DNA from: an uncultured Erysipelotrichaceae bacterium
GTDB lineage: Bacteria > Bacillota_I > Bacilli_A > Erysipelotrichales > Coprobacillaceae
Reading direction: 5' to 3'
NCBI GenBank assembly: GCA_900544435.1
Contig: UQVG01000046.1
Coordinates: forward strand, 1 to 10,888
DNA: 10,888 bases
In this document: positions 1-7,115 of the stretch, piece by piece
Numbering within the stretch: position 1 is the first letter of the stretch
Layout of the letters: the number at the start of each line of letters is the position of its first letter
Position numbers and translations under genes: made by a program
The notes under the pieces: generated by a model
What the model was told of the DNA's origin: nothing
The model's input: the letters and a program-made list of their open reading frames with translations, nothing else
Database searches by the model: none

Positions 1-20
1 TAAAAAATTATAAATTAGTG

Positions 21-49
21 TTGAAAAATGTTATTAAATCTACTATACT
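21..49 (+). promoter_or_regulatory. Predicted sigma-A promoter for the carAB leader
   Basis: TTGAAA (21-26) and TATACT (44-49) are separated by exactly 17 bp, close to the vegetative consensus. Transcription would begin near position 56. That leaves about 20 nt before the leader ORF start and puts the whole leader ORF and terminator into the carAB transcript. No other promoter fits between the terminator and carA, where only about 24 bp remain. Confidence 0.7.
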
Positions 50-76
50 ATTCAAGAACAAAAGGAGATGAGGGCT

Positions 77-154
77 ATGTTACAACAAAGTGTCAAATAT
101 GATTGCTTACAATTGAATACGAGTGCCTCATTTTTATATTCTCATTGTTTCTAA
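77..154 (+). CDS. Short leader ORF (25 aa) upstream of carA, possible attenuation leader peptide
   Basis: An ATG at 77 is preceded by AAAGGAG (61-67) at 9-nt spacing, a ribosome site as good as those of the large genes here. The 25-codon frame starts MLQQSVKYDC and ends SFLYSHCF, with TAA at 152-154. It has no signal peptide, no membrane segment and no recognisable domain. It has no arginine codon, which argues against arginine-codon stalling. Three Gln codons occur, at 3, 4 and 12. The last third of the ORF is very U-rich: 16 of the 25 bases at 128-152 are T. The stop codon sits at the edge of the 5' arm of the terminator at 153-183, so a ribosome finishing the ORF would cover that arm. I infer that its role is regulatory and that translation itself matters, not the product. 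It could instead be an independent small protein or a chance frame. Confidence 0.6.
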   Translation: MLQQSVKYDCLQLNTSASFLYSHCF

Positions 155-183
155 CATATCATTTTTAATTGATATGTTTTTTT
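153..183 (+). terminator. Intrinsic terminator/attenuator in the carA leader
   Basis: AACATATCA (153-161) and TGATATGTT (170-178) form a perfect 9-bp stem around an 8-nt loop, followed by an unbroken T run (177-183). The stem is AU-rich and therefore only moderately stable. It lies after the leader ORF and 10 nt before the carA ribosome site (193-200). Transcripts from the promoter at 21-49 must read through it to reach carAB, which is the layout expected of an attenuator. I see no PyrR-type anti-antiterminator sequence or T-box in the roughly 100-nt leader. Confidence 0.65.
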
Positions 184-207
184 ATAGCAAAAAAAGGAGG
201 ACAATAT

Positions 208-1278
208 ATGAAAGCCTATTTAATCTTAGAGGATGGAAACGTATTTGAAGGTGAAAGCGTAGGGGCTAACAAAGAAGTTGTAAGTGAGTTTGTATTTAAT
301 ACTTCAATGACAGGGTATGTAGAAGTATTAACAGATCCTTCCTATGCAGGACAATCTGTTGTCATGACATATCCATTAATTGGAAACTATGGAGTATGTT
401 TAGAAGATCAAGAATCATCAAAACCTTATGTTGAAGGATTTGTAGTGAATGAACTTGCTAGACTTGGAAGTAATTTTAGAAAAAATATTGATTTAAAAGA
501 CTATTTAATTGAACATGACATTCCTTGTATTCAAGGAATCGATACAAGACATTTAACTAAAATCATTAGAAATAAAGGTTGTATGAATGGAATGATTACA
601 ACAACTAAATATGATGATTTAAGTGAAGTGATGGAAAAAATACATAACTTTAAAGTAACTGGTGTCGTTGAAAAAACAACATGTGACAAACCTTATACAG
701 TAGGTAGTGGAGATCGAAAAGTTGCTTTATTAGATTTTGGTGCTAAGAAGAATATTGCTAAATCATTAGCAAATAGAAATATAGAAGTCACAGTTTATCC
801 AGCATCTACTCCAGCAAGCACAATCATTGAAGGAAACTATGATGGAGTGATGTTATCAAATGGTCCTGGAGATCCAAGCGAAAATGTTGAAATCATTAAA
901 GAAGTTAAAAAACTATCTGAAAGTGGTTTACCAATCTTTGCAATCTGTTTAGGACATCAATTGATGGCTTTAGCTCATGGATTTAAAACTGAAAAATTAA
1001 AATATGGACACCATGGTGCAAATCATCCTGTTAAAGATTTAAATACAGGTCGTGTTTATATTTCTACACAAAATCATAACTATGTAATTTGTGATGATTC
1101 TATTGATCGAAATATCGCAAAACCTTGGTTTATTAATGTAAATGACCAAACAATCGAAGGGGTTGAATATATTGGTAAAAATATTAAAACAGTACAATTT
1201 CATCCAGAAGCATGTGCTGGTCCATTAGATACAGATGCTTTATTTGATGAATTTGAAAAAATGATGGAGGGTAAATAA
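208..1278 (+). CDS. carA: Carbamoyl-phosphate synthase small (glutaminase) subunit
   Basis: CarA hydrolyses glutamine and passes ammonia to CarB, which makes carbamoyl phosphate for pyrimidine and arginine synthesis in the cytoplasm. The predicted 356 aa match the family length. The N-terminal CPSase small-chain domain covers about residues 1-150, including FNTSMTGYVEVLTDPSYAGQ. A class I glutamine amidotransferase domain follows from about 170. It has the LSNGPGDP oxyanion-type segment (216-223), nucleophile Cys247 in AICLGHQL, and His332 and Glu334 in FHPEA completing the triad. I chose the ATG at 208 because AAAGGAGG (193-200) sits 7 nt before it. An in-frame TTG at 169 lies inside the leader hairpin and adds 13 non-family residues. 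The gene is separated from carB by one base, so the two form an operon. Expression probably depends on read-through of the leader terminator. Confidence 0.97.
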   Translation: MKAYLILEDGNVFEGESVGANKEVVSEFVFNTSMTGYVEVLTDPSYAGQSVVMTYPLIGNYGVCLEDQESSKPYVEGFVVNELARLGSNFRKNIDLKDYLIEHDIPCIQGIDTRHLTKIIRNKGCMNGMITTTKYDDLSEVMEKIHNFKVTGVVEKTTCDKPYTVGSGDRKVALLDFGAKKNIAKSLANRNIEVTVYPASTPASTIIEGNYDGVMLSNGPGDPSENVEIIKEVKKLSESGLPIFAICLGHQLMALAHGFKTEKLKYGHHGANHPVKDLNTGRVYISTQNHNYVICDDSIDRNIAKPWFINVNDQTIEGVEYIGKNIKTVQFHPEACAGPLDTDALFDEFEKMMEGK

Positions 1279-1279
1279 G

Positions 1280-4200
1280 ATGGCAAGAGATTTAAGTATA
1301 AAAAAAGTATTAGTTATCGGTTCAGGACCTATCATCATTGGTCAAGCAGCAGAATTTGATTATGCTGGAACACAAGCATGTCGTGCTTTAAGAGAAGAAG
1401 GGGTTGAAGTTGTTTTAATTAACTCAAACCCAGCAACAATCATGACAGATGGTGATATCGCTGATAAAGTTTATATCGAACCATTAACTGTACCAGTTGT
1501 TAAAAAATTAATCATGGAAGAAAAACCAGACAGTATTTTACCAACATTAGGTGGTCAAAATGCATTAAATATCGCAATGGCTTTAGCGGATGAAGGTTTC
1601 TTAGAAGAACATAATGTTCGTACAATTGGAACAAACACAGATACAATCAAACTTGCTGAAGACCGTTTAGAATTTAAAAACTTAATGGAAAGAATTGGTG
1701 AACCATGTGCTGCTTCTATCGTTGTTAACCATGTTAATGATGCTTTAGAATTCGCAGAAAAAATTGGTTATCCAGTTGTTGTAAGACCTGCTTATACTTT
1801 AGGTGGTACTGGTGGAGGTATCGCTAATAATGAAAAAGAACTTCATGATATTTGTTCAAACGGTTTACGTTTATCAAGAGTAAGTCAATGTTTAATTGAA
1901 AGATGTATTGCTGGATGGAAAGAAATCGAATATGAAGTTATGAGAGATAGTGCAGGTAACTGTATTACCGTATGTAACATGGAAAACTTAGATCCTGTTG
2001 GAGTTCATACAGGAGATAGTATTGTTGTGGCACCAAGCCAAACTTTATCAGATAAAGAATATCAAATGTTACGTTCATCAGCTTTAAATATCATTACAGC
2101 ATTAAATATTGAAGGTGGATGTAACGTTCAATATGCATTAAATCCAAATAGCTTTGAATATTGTGTTATCGAAGTAAACCCACGTGTTTCTCGTTCATCA
2201 GCTTTAGCTTCTAAAGCAACAGGTTATCCAATCGCTAAATTAGCAGCTAAAATTGCTTTAGGATATACATTAGATGAAATCAAAAATGCCGTTACAGGTA
2301 AAACATATGCTTCATATGAACCAACATTAGACTATGTTGTATGTAAAATTCCTAAATGGCCATTTGATAAATTCGTTGATGCTTCAAGAAAATTAGGAAC
2401 ACAAATGAAAGCAACTGGAGAAGTTATGTCAATCTGTAATAACTTTGAAGGAGCTTTAATGAAAGCTTTACGTTCTCTTGAACAAAATGTTTTCTACTTA
2501 CATTTAGATGCCTTTACAAAATTAACACATGATGAATTAAAACAAAAATTAAAAGATGTTGATGATCAACGTATCTTTGCAGTTGCTGAATCATTAAGAA
2601 AAGGAATTACTGAACAAGAAATCCATGAAATTACTAAAATTGATGTTTGGTTCATTGATAAAATCAAACATTTAGTAGAAATGGAAGAAAGAATCAAAAC
2701 AGAAGAATTAACTGTTGATTTATTAAAACAAGCAAAAAGATTACAATTCCCAGATAGAGTGATTGCTGAATTAACTGGAAAAGCAGAACAAGAAATTCAT
2801 CAAATGAGAAAAGATAATAATATCGTTGCAGCTTATAAAGTCGTTGATACATGTGCTGCTGAATTTGATGCACAAACACCTTATTACTATTCAATTCAAG
2901 GTGGTGTCAATGAAGTAGAACCACAAAGAGAAAAGAAAAAAATCATGGTTTTAGGATCAGGACCAATTCGTATTGGACAAGGTATTGAATTCGATTACTG
3001 TTCAGTACATTGTGTATGGGCTTTAAAAGCAGCAGGATACGATACAATCATTGTTAATAACAACCCTGAAACAGTATCTACTGATTTCGATATTGCTGAT
3101 CGTTTATACTTTGAACCACTTACTGCTGAAGATGTAGAAAGTATCGTGGATATTGAAAAACCAGATGGAGCAATTGTTCAATTTGGTGGACAAACAGCTA
3201 TTAAACTTACAAAAGCTTTAACAGATATGGGTGTTAGAATCTTAGGAACAGATGCTGATGATGTAGATGCAGCAGAAGATAGAGAAAGATTTGATGAAAT
3301 TCTTGAAAAATGTCATATTGACCGTCCAAGAGGTTCAACAGTCTTTACAACAGAAGAAGCTATTGAAGTAGCTAATAAATTAGGATATCCAGTCTTAGTA
3401 AGACCATCTTATGTATTAGGTGGAGCTGGTATGGAAATTGCTTTAAATGATGGTGATATTAAAAAATTCATGAAAATCATTAATAGACAATATCAAGAAC
3501 ATCCAATCTTAATTGATAAATACTTATCAGGTAAAGAAGTCGAAGTTGATGCAGTTTGTGATGGACATGGTATCTTAATTCCAGGTATTATGGAACACGT
3601 TGAACGTGCTGGGGTTCACTCAGGAGATAGTATTTCAGTTTATCCACCACAAAAAATCAAACAAGAAATTAAAGATATTATCGTTGATTATACAAAACGT
3701 CTTGCAAAAGCATTACATGTTGTTGGATTAATCAATATTCAATTCATTGTTTATGAAGATCAAGTGTATGTTATTGAAGTTAACCCAAGATCTTCAAGAA
3801 CAATTCCTTATATTTCAAAAGTTACAGATATCCCAATTGTTGCTATTGCGACAAAAGCAATCATGGGACATACAATTGAAGAACAAGGATATTCTTATGG
3901 TATTGTTCCAGAAAAAGAAACAATTGCAGTTAAAATGCCAGTGTTCTCATTTGAAAAAATCAAAGGTGCTGAAATTTCTTTAGGACCTGAAATGAAATCA
4001 ACAGGAGAAGTCTTAGGTATTTCTAAAAACTTAGATGAAGCTATTTATAAAGCATTCATGGGAACAGGTATTCAATTACCTAAGAAAAAGAATATCATTT
4101 GTACAATTAAAGATTCTTCTAAAGAAGAATTCTTACCAATTGCTAAACAATATTACATGTTTGGTTATGACTTATATGCAACAGAAGGAACATATAAATT

Positions 4201-4477
4201 CTTAAAAGAACATGATGTACCAGTACACTTTGTTAATCGTATTAGTGAAAAAACAAATACAATCTTTGATTTAATGTTTACAGATACAGTTGATTTAGTT
4301 ATCGATATTCCAACAAGAAATGATAACTTAAAAGATGGATTCTTAATTAGACGTTTTGCTGTAGAAGCAGGTATCCCAATCTATACTTCACTTGATACAG
4401 CAAAAGCATTAATTGATTCACTTGAAAAACGTAAACATGGTGTACCATCATTAATTGATATTACAAAATTAAGATAA
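1280..4477 (+). CDS. carB: Carbamoyl-phosphate synthase large subunit
   Basis: CarB makes carbamoyl phosphate from bicarbonate, CarA-derived ammonia and two ATP. The 1065 aa are full length and show the family's internal duplication. The first ATP-grasp half (about 1-400) opens with VLVIGSGPIIIGQAAEFDYAG. A helical oligomerisation region follows (about 400-550). The second half begins near residue 553 with the parallel VLGSGPIRIGQGIEFDY and extends to about 930. Both halves carry VRPAYTLGGTGGG/VRPSYVLGGAG glycine-rich loops and EVNPR(V/S)SR metal-binding segments. The C-terminal MGS-like domain (about 930-1065) is where ornithine and UMP act in E. coli CarB; I cannot tell from sequence whether either acts here. 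The ribosome site GGAGG (1266-1270) lies inside the end of carA. A terminator follows at 4482-4522. No frameshift or missing core motif is visible. Confidence 0.97.
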   Translation: MARDLSIKKVLVIGSGPIIIGQAAEFDYAGTQACRALREEGVEVVLINSNPATIMTDGDIADKVYIEPLTVPVVKKLIMEEKPDSILPTLGGQNALNIAMALADEGFLEEHNVRTIGTNTDTIKLAEDRLEFKNLMERIGEPCAASIVVNHVNDALEFAEKIGYPVVVRPAYTLGGTGGGIANNEKELHDICSNGLRLSRVSQCLIERCIAGWKEIEYEVMRDSAGNCITVCNMENLDPVGVHTGDSIVVAPSQTLSDKEYQMLRSSALNIITALNIEGGCNVQYALNPNSFEYCVIEVNPRVSRSSALASKATGYPIAKLAAKIALGYTLDEIKNAVTGKTYASYEPTLDYVVCKIPKWPFDKFVDASRKLGTQMKATGEVMSICNNFEGALMKALRSLEQNVFYLHLDAFTKLTHDELKQKLKDVDDQRIFAVAESLRKGITEQEIHEITKIDVWFIDKIKHLVEMEERIKTEELTVDLLKQAKRLQFPDRVIAELTGKAEQEIHQMRKDNNIVAAYKVVDTCAAEFDAQTPYYYSIQGGVNEVEPQREKKKIMVLGSGPIRIGQGIEFDYCSVHCVWALKAAGYDTIIVNNNPETVSTDFDIADRLYFEPLTAEDVESIVDIEKPDGAIVQFGGQTAIKLTKALTDMGVRILGTDADDVDAAEDRERFDEILEKCHIDRPRGSTVFTTEEAIEVANKLGYPVLVRPSYVLGGAGMEIALNDGDIKKFMKIINRQYQEHPILIDKYLSGKEVEVDAVCDGHGILIPGIMEHVERAGVHSGDSISVYPPQKIKQEIKDIIVDYTKRLAKALHVVGLINIQFIVYEDQVYVIEVNPRSSRTIPYISKVTDIPIVAIATKAIMGHTIEEQGYSYGIVPEKETIAVKMPVFSFEKIKGAEISLGPEMKSTGEVLGISKNLDEAIYKAFMGTGIQLPKKKNIICTIKDSSKEEFLPIAKQYYMFGYDLYATEGTYKFLKEHDVPVHFVNRISEKTNTIFDLMFTDTVDLVIDIPTRNDNLKDGFLIRRFAVEAGIPIYTSLDTAKALIDSLEKRKHGVPSLIDITKLR

Positions 4478-4481
4478 AATT

Positions 4482-4522
4482 AAAAAGAACAATGTAGTAA
4501 TACTAAAGCATTGTTCTTTTTT
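4482..4522. terminator. Bidirectional intrinsic terminator after carB
   Basis: AAAAAGAACAATG (4482-4494) pairs over 13 bp with CATTGTTCTTTTT (4509-4521). The loop is 14 nt and itself contains a small TAGT/ACTA inverted repeat. Because one arm starts with A5 and the other ends with T6, the hairpin has a U-tail in either direction. It can terminate carB on the plus strand and back up termination of the convergent minus-strand operon. Confidence 0.85.
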
Positions 4523-4524
4523 AT

Positions 4525-4564
4525 ATGAAAAATTAGGTTATATCTTATTGGATATAACCTAATT
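4525..4564 (-). terminator. Terminator of the lactonase-AIM24-HAD operon, overlapping the HAD stop codon
   Basis: A perfect 14-bp inverted repeat has arms AATTAGGTTATATC (4531-4544) and GATATAACCTAATT (4551-4564) around a 6-nt loop. On the minus strand the last HAD codons lie in the upstream arm, the TAA stop (4547-4545) lies in the loop, and the hairpin ends in a short T run. The T run is interrupted (TTTTTC), so termination may lean on the second hairpin at 4482-4522. Confidence 0.65.
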
Positions 4565-5315
4565 CTTTACATGCATAATAAATACCATCTTCATCAATAG
4601 AAGTTGTCACAAAATCACTTAATCTCTTTAAATCACTATTTCCTTGTCCCATACAAATAGAAAACGATGCATGCTTAAACATTTCAACATCATTTAAAGA
4701 ATCACCAAAAGCTACATAATTATCTATATTCCATAACTTCATAAAATAATCAATACCTGTTGCTTTAGAGATGCCTTTGATTGTAATATCTGCATAACTA
4801 CTTTCACCAATCATGACATCTAATTCATCAATAGCTTTAAATTCTTGATAATCATATCCTAAAGGACCATAGGCAATCATGGCACCTACTTCTTGATTTG
4901 TATATGTACCTACAGTTGGAATAGGATTATTAAAATAGTGACATGAACGAATAACATCTTCATTTGGTTCCATATTAATAATTCTTGGTGTACATTTAAG
5001 TGCTAAAGGAATGTGATGTTTTTTAGAAGCTTCTAAGGCTTTTAAAACCACTTCTCGAGAAAGATTTTCTTTGTGAATTAAATTTAAATCTTTATCTAAT
5101 AAAGCTTGCCCACTATTACATACATAACCATCAAAAGCAAATGTATCATAAATATGTGTATTTTTTAAAGAATCAACACTTCTTCCTGTTGAAACCAATA
5201 AAAGATGTCCTTTTTCTCTTAATAAGTTTAAAGCTTTAACAGTACTTTCAGGTACTTGATGGTCTGTTGTTGTTCTTAAAGTACCATCTATATCAAAACA
5301 AAATAATTTCTTCAT
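4545..5315 (-). CDS. Cof-type HAD-superfamily (IIB) sugar-phosphatase-like hydrolase
   Basis: This is a predicted cytoplasmic Mg-dependent phosphatase of the Cof/YbiV-like HAD-IIB group, which typically acts on sugar phosphates or nucleotide-type phosphates. Its own substrate cannot be read from sequence. All four HAD motifs are visible in the 256 aa. Motif I is FDIDGTL with Asp8 (nucleophile) and Asp10. Motif II is the STG segment at 42-44. The motif III lysine lies near 180-184 (IKGISKATG), and motif IV is GDSLND with Asp205 and Asp209. The C2-type cap domain occupies roughly 80-175. Length is normal for the family. The start overlaps the upstream gene's stop (TAATG, 5317-5313), with AAGG about 7 nt before it inside that gene, so the two are probably translationally coupled. 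It is the last gene of a three-gene operon, and its stop lies in a terminator loop. Confidence 0.9.
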   Translation of the reverse strand: MKKLFCFDIDGTLRTTTDHQVPESTVKALNLLREKGHLLLVSTGRSVDSLKNTHIYDTFAFDGYVCNSGQALLDKDLNLIHKENLSREVVLKALEASKKHHIPLALKCTPRIINMEPNEDVIRSCHYFNNPIPTVGTYTNQEVGAMIAYGPLGYDYQEFKAIDELDVMIGESSYADITIKGISKATGIDYFMKLWNIDNYVAFGDSLNDVEMFKHASFSICMGQGNSDLKRLSDFVTTSIDEDGIYYACKELGYIQ

Positions 5316-5989
5316 TAATTACCTTGAGGGAAAAATCTTGAAAGTGAATTAGCTACAGCAGAAATAGGCATTGTTTGTACAACAATTCTACCTGGTCCAG
5401 TAATCACTGTATTAAATAATCCCTCTCCTCCTAAAAATTTATTTTTTAAACCTGGAACTGATTGAATATCCATCTTACAAGTTGCATCCATCATTGCTAG
5501 ATATCCAGTATCAATAACCATTTGTTGACCTGGAAGTAAATTATACTCTACAGTACTTCCATCAATTTCAATAAAACAAGTTCCATGTCCTGAAACTTTT
5601 GTTAAAATAAAGCCTTCTCCACCGAATAAACCAGAAGAAAATTTTTTATTAAAAAACACAGATGTTTCAATATTTTTTTCACTTGCAAGAAAAGCTGATT
5701 TTTGAATAATCACTTCTTTACCAGGTTCAATTTCTAATGGTACGATTTTACCTGGAAAACTAGATGCAAAAGCGATAAGTCCATCTTCAAGTGCAGTATA
5801 ACTGTTTCTAAATAAAGTTTCACCAGAAAACATTCTACCAATGATTTTACTAGCGCCACCACCATTAGTTTCCATTTTCATACATGGATCCATCCAAGCC
5901 ATGGCACCACTATCACTGATCATTTTTTCTCCTTTATTTAAATGACAAATAACAGCAGGGAGAGTATCTCCTACAATTTCATATTTCAT
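5315..5989 (-). CDS. AIM24 / TIGR00266-family protein
   Basis: This 224-aa protein belongs to the family named for yeast mitochondrial AIM24 (bacterial TIGR00266), which has no firmly established biochemical role. Members form a three-fold beta-prism fold, and three related segments can be seen here. The glycine turns GRMFSGETLF (51-60), GLFGGEGF (120-127) and KFLGGEGLF (184-192) line up. The segments leading to them also match: SDSGAMAWMDPCMKME, SAFLASEKNIETS, and DTGYLAMMDATCKMD. No signal peptide or membrane helix is apparent, so it is probably cytosolic. The start ATG at 5989 has AGGAG at 5996-6000, which overlaps the TAG stop of the upstream lactonase. The downstream phosphatase overlaps it by one base. 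This is the middle gene of a tight operon, which suggests linked use, but the sequence does not say in what process. Confidence 0.88.
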   Translation of the reverse strand: MKYEIVGDTLPAVICHLNKGEKMISDSGAMAWMDPCMKMETNGGGASKIIGRMFSGETLFRNSYTALEDGLIAFASSFPGKIVPLEIEPGKEVIIQKSAFLASEKNIETSVFFNKKFSSGLFGGEGFILTKVSGHGTCFIEIDGSTVEYNLLPGQQMVIDTGYLAMMDATCKMDIQSVPGLKNKFLGGEGLFNTVITGPGRIVVQTMPISAVANSLSRFFPQGN

Positions 5990-5998
5990 AATTTTCTC

Positions 5999-7021
5999 CT
6001 ATAAAGCCACACAAACAGGTTGAATAATATCTAAAGTATTGCCTGTAGGCTTAATTTCTTCTTTTTCTTCATCAAATGTATAAAGCTCTAAACGATTTTC
6101 TTCTTGACTAGCAACCACAATATAACGATCATCAATAATATTAAAATCACGAGGACCTTTACCTGTATGCACCATATAAAGTAAAGAAATCTTTCCAGTT
6201 TCTTGATTTACACGATAAAGGACAATACTATCATGACCTCTATTAGAAACAATAATATGTTTACCACTTGAAGTCATATGAATAGCGGCAGCACTTGAAA
6301 AACCATGGAAATGACGAGGAACACAGTTAATTCCTTGAATCAATGTAAAGTGTCCATCTTCATATTGATAAACCATAATACTATTAGCGATTTCGTTGAC
6401 AAGATAACAATATTTACCATCATGTGAAAAAATCATATGACGTGGACCGCTGCCAGGAATCACTGATTGACTTAAAGACGTTTCTTGTAATTTTTCATCA
6501 ATAAATTCATACATGACAATTTTATCGGCACCTAAATCAACACTATAAAGATATTTTTGATCGGGTGTAATTCCTACATAATGAGCATGTGGACTTGTTT
6601 GTCTTTTAAGTAAATCAATTCCTGAACCATGATGGTGAACAACAGAAAGTTTATTACCAATTTTATGATCTTTTAATGGAAAGGCAGCTGTTGCTCCAAC
6701 ATGATAATTGGCAGTAAATAAATATTTTTGATCAGGACTTAAACATAAATGAGTATAAGAGCGACCATGAGAATTATAAAAAGAAAGTTGTTTTAAATCA
6801 TCATCTTCTATATGATAACTTGCGACACCTCCTCCTTCACCTACACGTGCATCTTTTAAAGATACATAAAGGTAGTCATCTTTTTTAATAACATAAGAAG
6901 GAAAATCATCAGTAGGGACATGTTTATTTAAATGAAGCTCATTTTTTGTTTCATCTAAGTTACAAACATAGAGACCTTTTTCTTTTCCTTTAGCGTAACT
7001 TGATACATAAAAACGATACAC
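5999..7021 (-). CDS. Lactonase-family beta-propeller protein (6-phosphogluconolactonase/YbhE-like)
   Basis: The 340-aa protein resembles the PF10282 lactonase family, seven-bladed beta-propellers that include E. coli Pgl (YbhE), which hydrolyses 6-phosphogluconolactone. Blade-type repeats of the form 'SPDQKYLF.AN', 'TPDQKYLYSVD' and 'SHDGKYCYLVNE' recur along it. Conserved segments include RQTSPHAHYV (140-149), GSGPRHM (190-196), NRGHDSIVLY (260-269) and GKGPRDF (287-293). I chose the GTG at 7021: AAAAGGAGG (7030-7038) is 8 nt upstream and the family N-terminus YVSSYA follows. An in-frame ATG at 7054 would add 11 residues and lies in the probable promoter. No signal peptide is evident, so a cytoplasmic sugar-lactone hydrolase is likely. 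The exact substrate is uncertain because the family also includes other lactonases and cycloisomerases. It heads the lactonase-AIM24-HAD operon, with 9 nt before the next start. Confidence 0.88.
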   Translation of the reverse strand: MYRFYVSSYAKGKEKGLYVCNLDETKNELHLNKHVPTDDFPSYVIKKDDYLYVSLKDARVGEGGGVASYHIEDDDLKQLSFYNSHGRSYTHLCLSPDQKYLFTANYHVGATAAFPLKDHKIGNKLSVVHHHGSGIDLLKRQTSPHAHYVGITPDQKYLYSVDLGADKIVMYEFIDEKLQETSLSQSVIPGSGPRHMIFSHDGKYCYLVNEIANSIMVYQYEDGHFTLIQGINCVPRHFHGFSSAAAIHMTSSGKHIIVSNRGHDSIVLYRVNQETGKISLLYMVHTGKGPRDFNIIDDRYIVVASQEENRLELYTFDEEKEEIKPTGNTLDIIQPVCVAL

Positions 7022-7049
7022 AAAAATCGCCTCCTTTTGAAATAATTGT

Positions 7050-7078
7050 ATCATAAAATCATTGAAAAAAACTTTCTA
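7050..7078 (-). promoter_or_regulatory. Possible promoter of the lactonase-AIM24-HAD operon
   Basis: On the minus strand, TAGAAA (7078-7073) and TATGAT (7055-7050) are 17 bp apart, each with a fair match to sigma-A boxes. The site lies between the nagA terminator and the lactonase ribosome site, predicting a start near 7043 and a short leader. The good nagA terminator upstream implies that a promoter must lie here, but the boxes themselves are imperfect. Confidence 0.45.
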
Positions 7079-7084
7079 TATAAG

Positions 7085-7109
7085 AAAAAAGAGATGCACG
7101 AAGCATCTC
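7085..7109 (-). terminator. nagA intrinsic terminator
   Basis: On the minus strand GAGATGC (7109-7103), a 5-nt TTCGT loop and GCATCTC (7097-7091) are followed at once by six T residues (7090-7085). The stem is a perfect 7 bp with three to four G-C pairs. It begins 6 nt after the nagA stop codon, separating nagA from the lactonase operon on the same strand. Confidence 0.88.
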
Positions 7110-7115
7110 AAATCA

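Noticed and set aside
56..183. PyrR-binding leader, T-box or riboswitch ahead of carA
   Set aside because: The leader is only about 125 nt, is largely occupied by the small ORF, and shows none of the conserved T-box bulge or PyrR-loop sequences I would recognise.
169..207. Upstream TTG start for carA adding 13 residues
   Set aside because: It lies in the 3' arm and T-tail of the leader hairpin with no ribosome site, whereas ATG 208 has AAAGGAGG at ideal spacing and begins with the family N-terminus.
2694..2894. Minus-strand open frame of 66 codons
   Set aside because: It lies wholly inside carB in antisense, has no ribosome site, and its low-complexity Leu/Gln/Tyr content is what antisense of AT-rich codons gives.
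3747..3983. Plus-strand open frame of 78 codons
   Set aside because: It is a shifted frame inside carB with no ribosome site and a repetitive Lys/Gln/Leu composition.
1280..4477. Long internal repeat in carB
   Set aside because: The two similar halves are the ancient duplication found in all CarB proteins, not a local repeat or rearrangement.
7022..7054. Upstream ATG start for the lactonase
   Set aside because: The ATG at 7054 overlaps the predicted -10 box and lacks a ribosome site. The GTG at 7021 has AAAAGGAGG 8 nt upstream and fits the family start.
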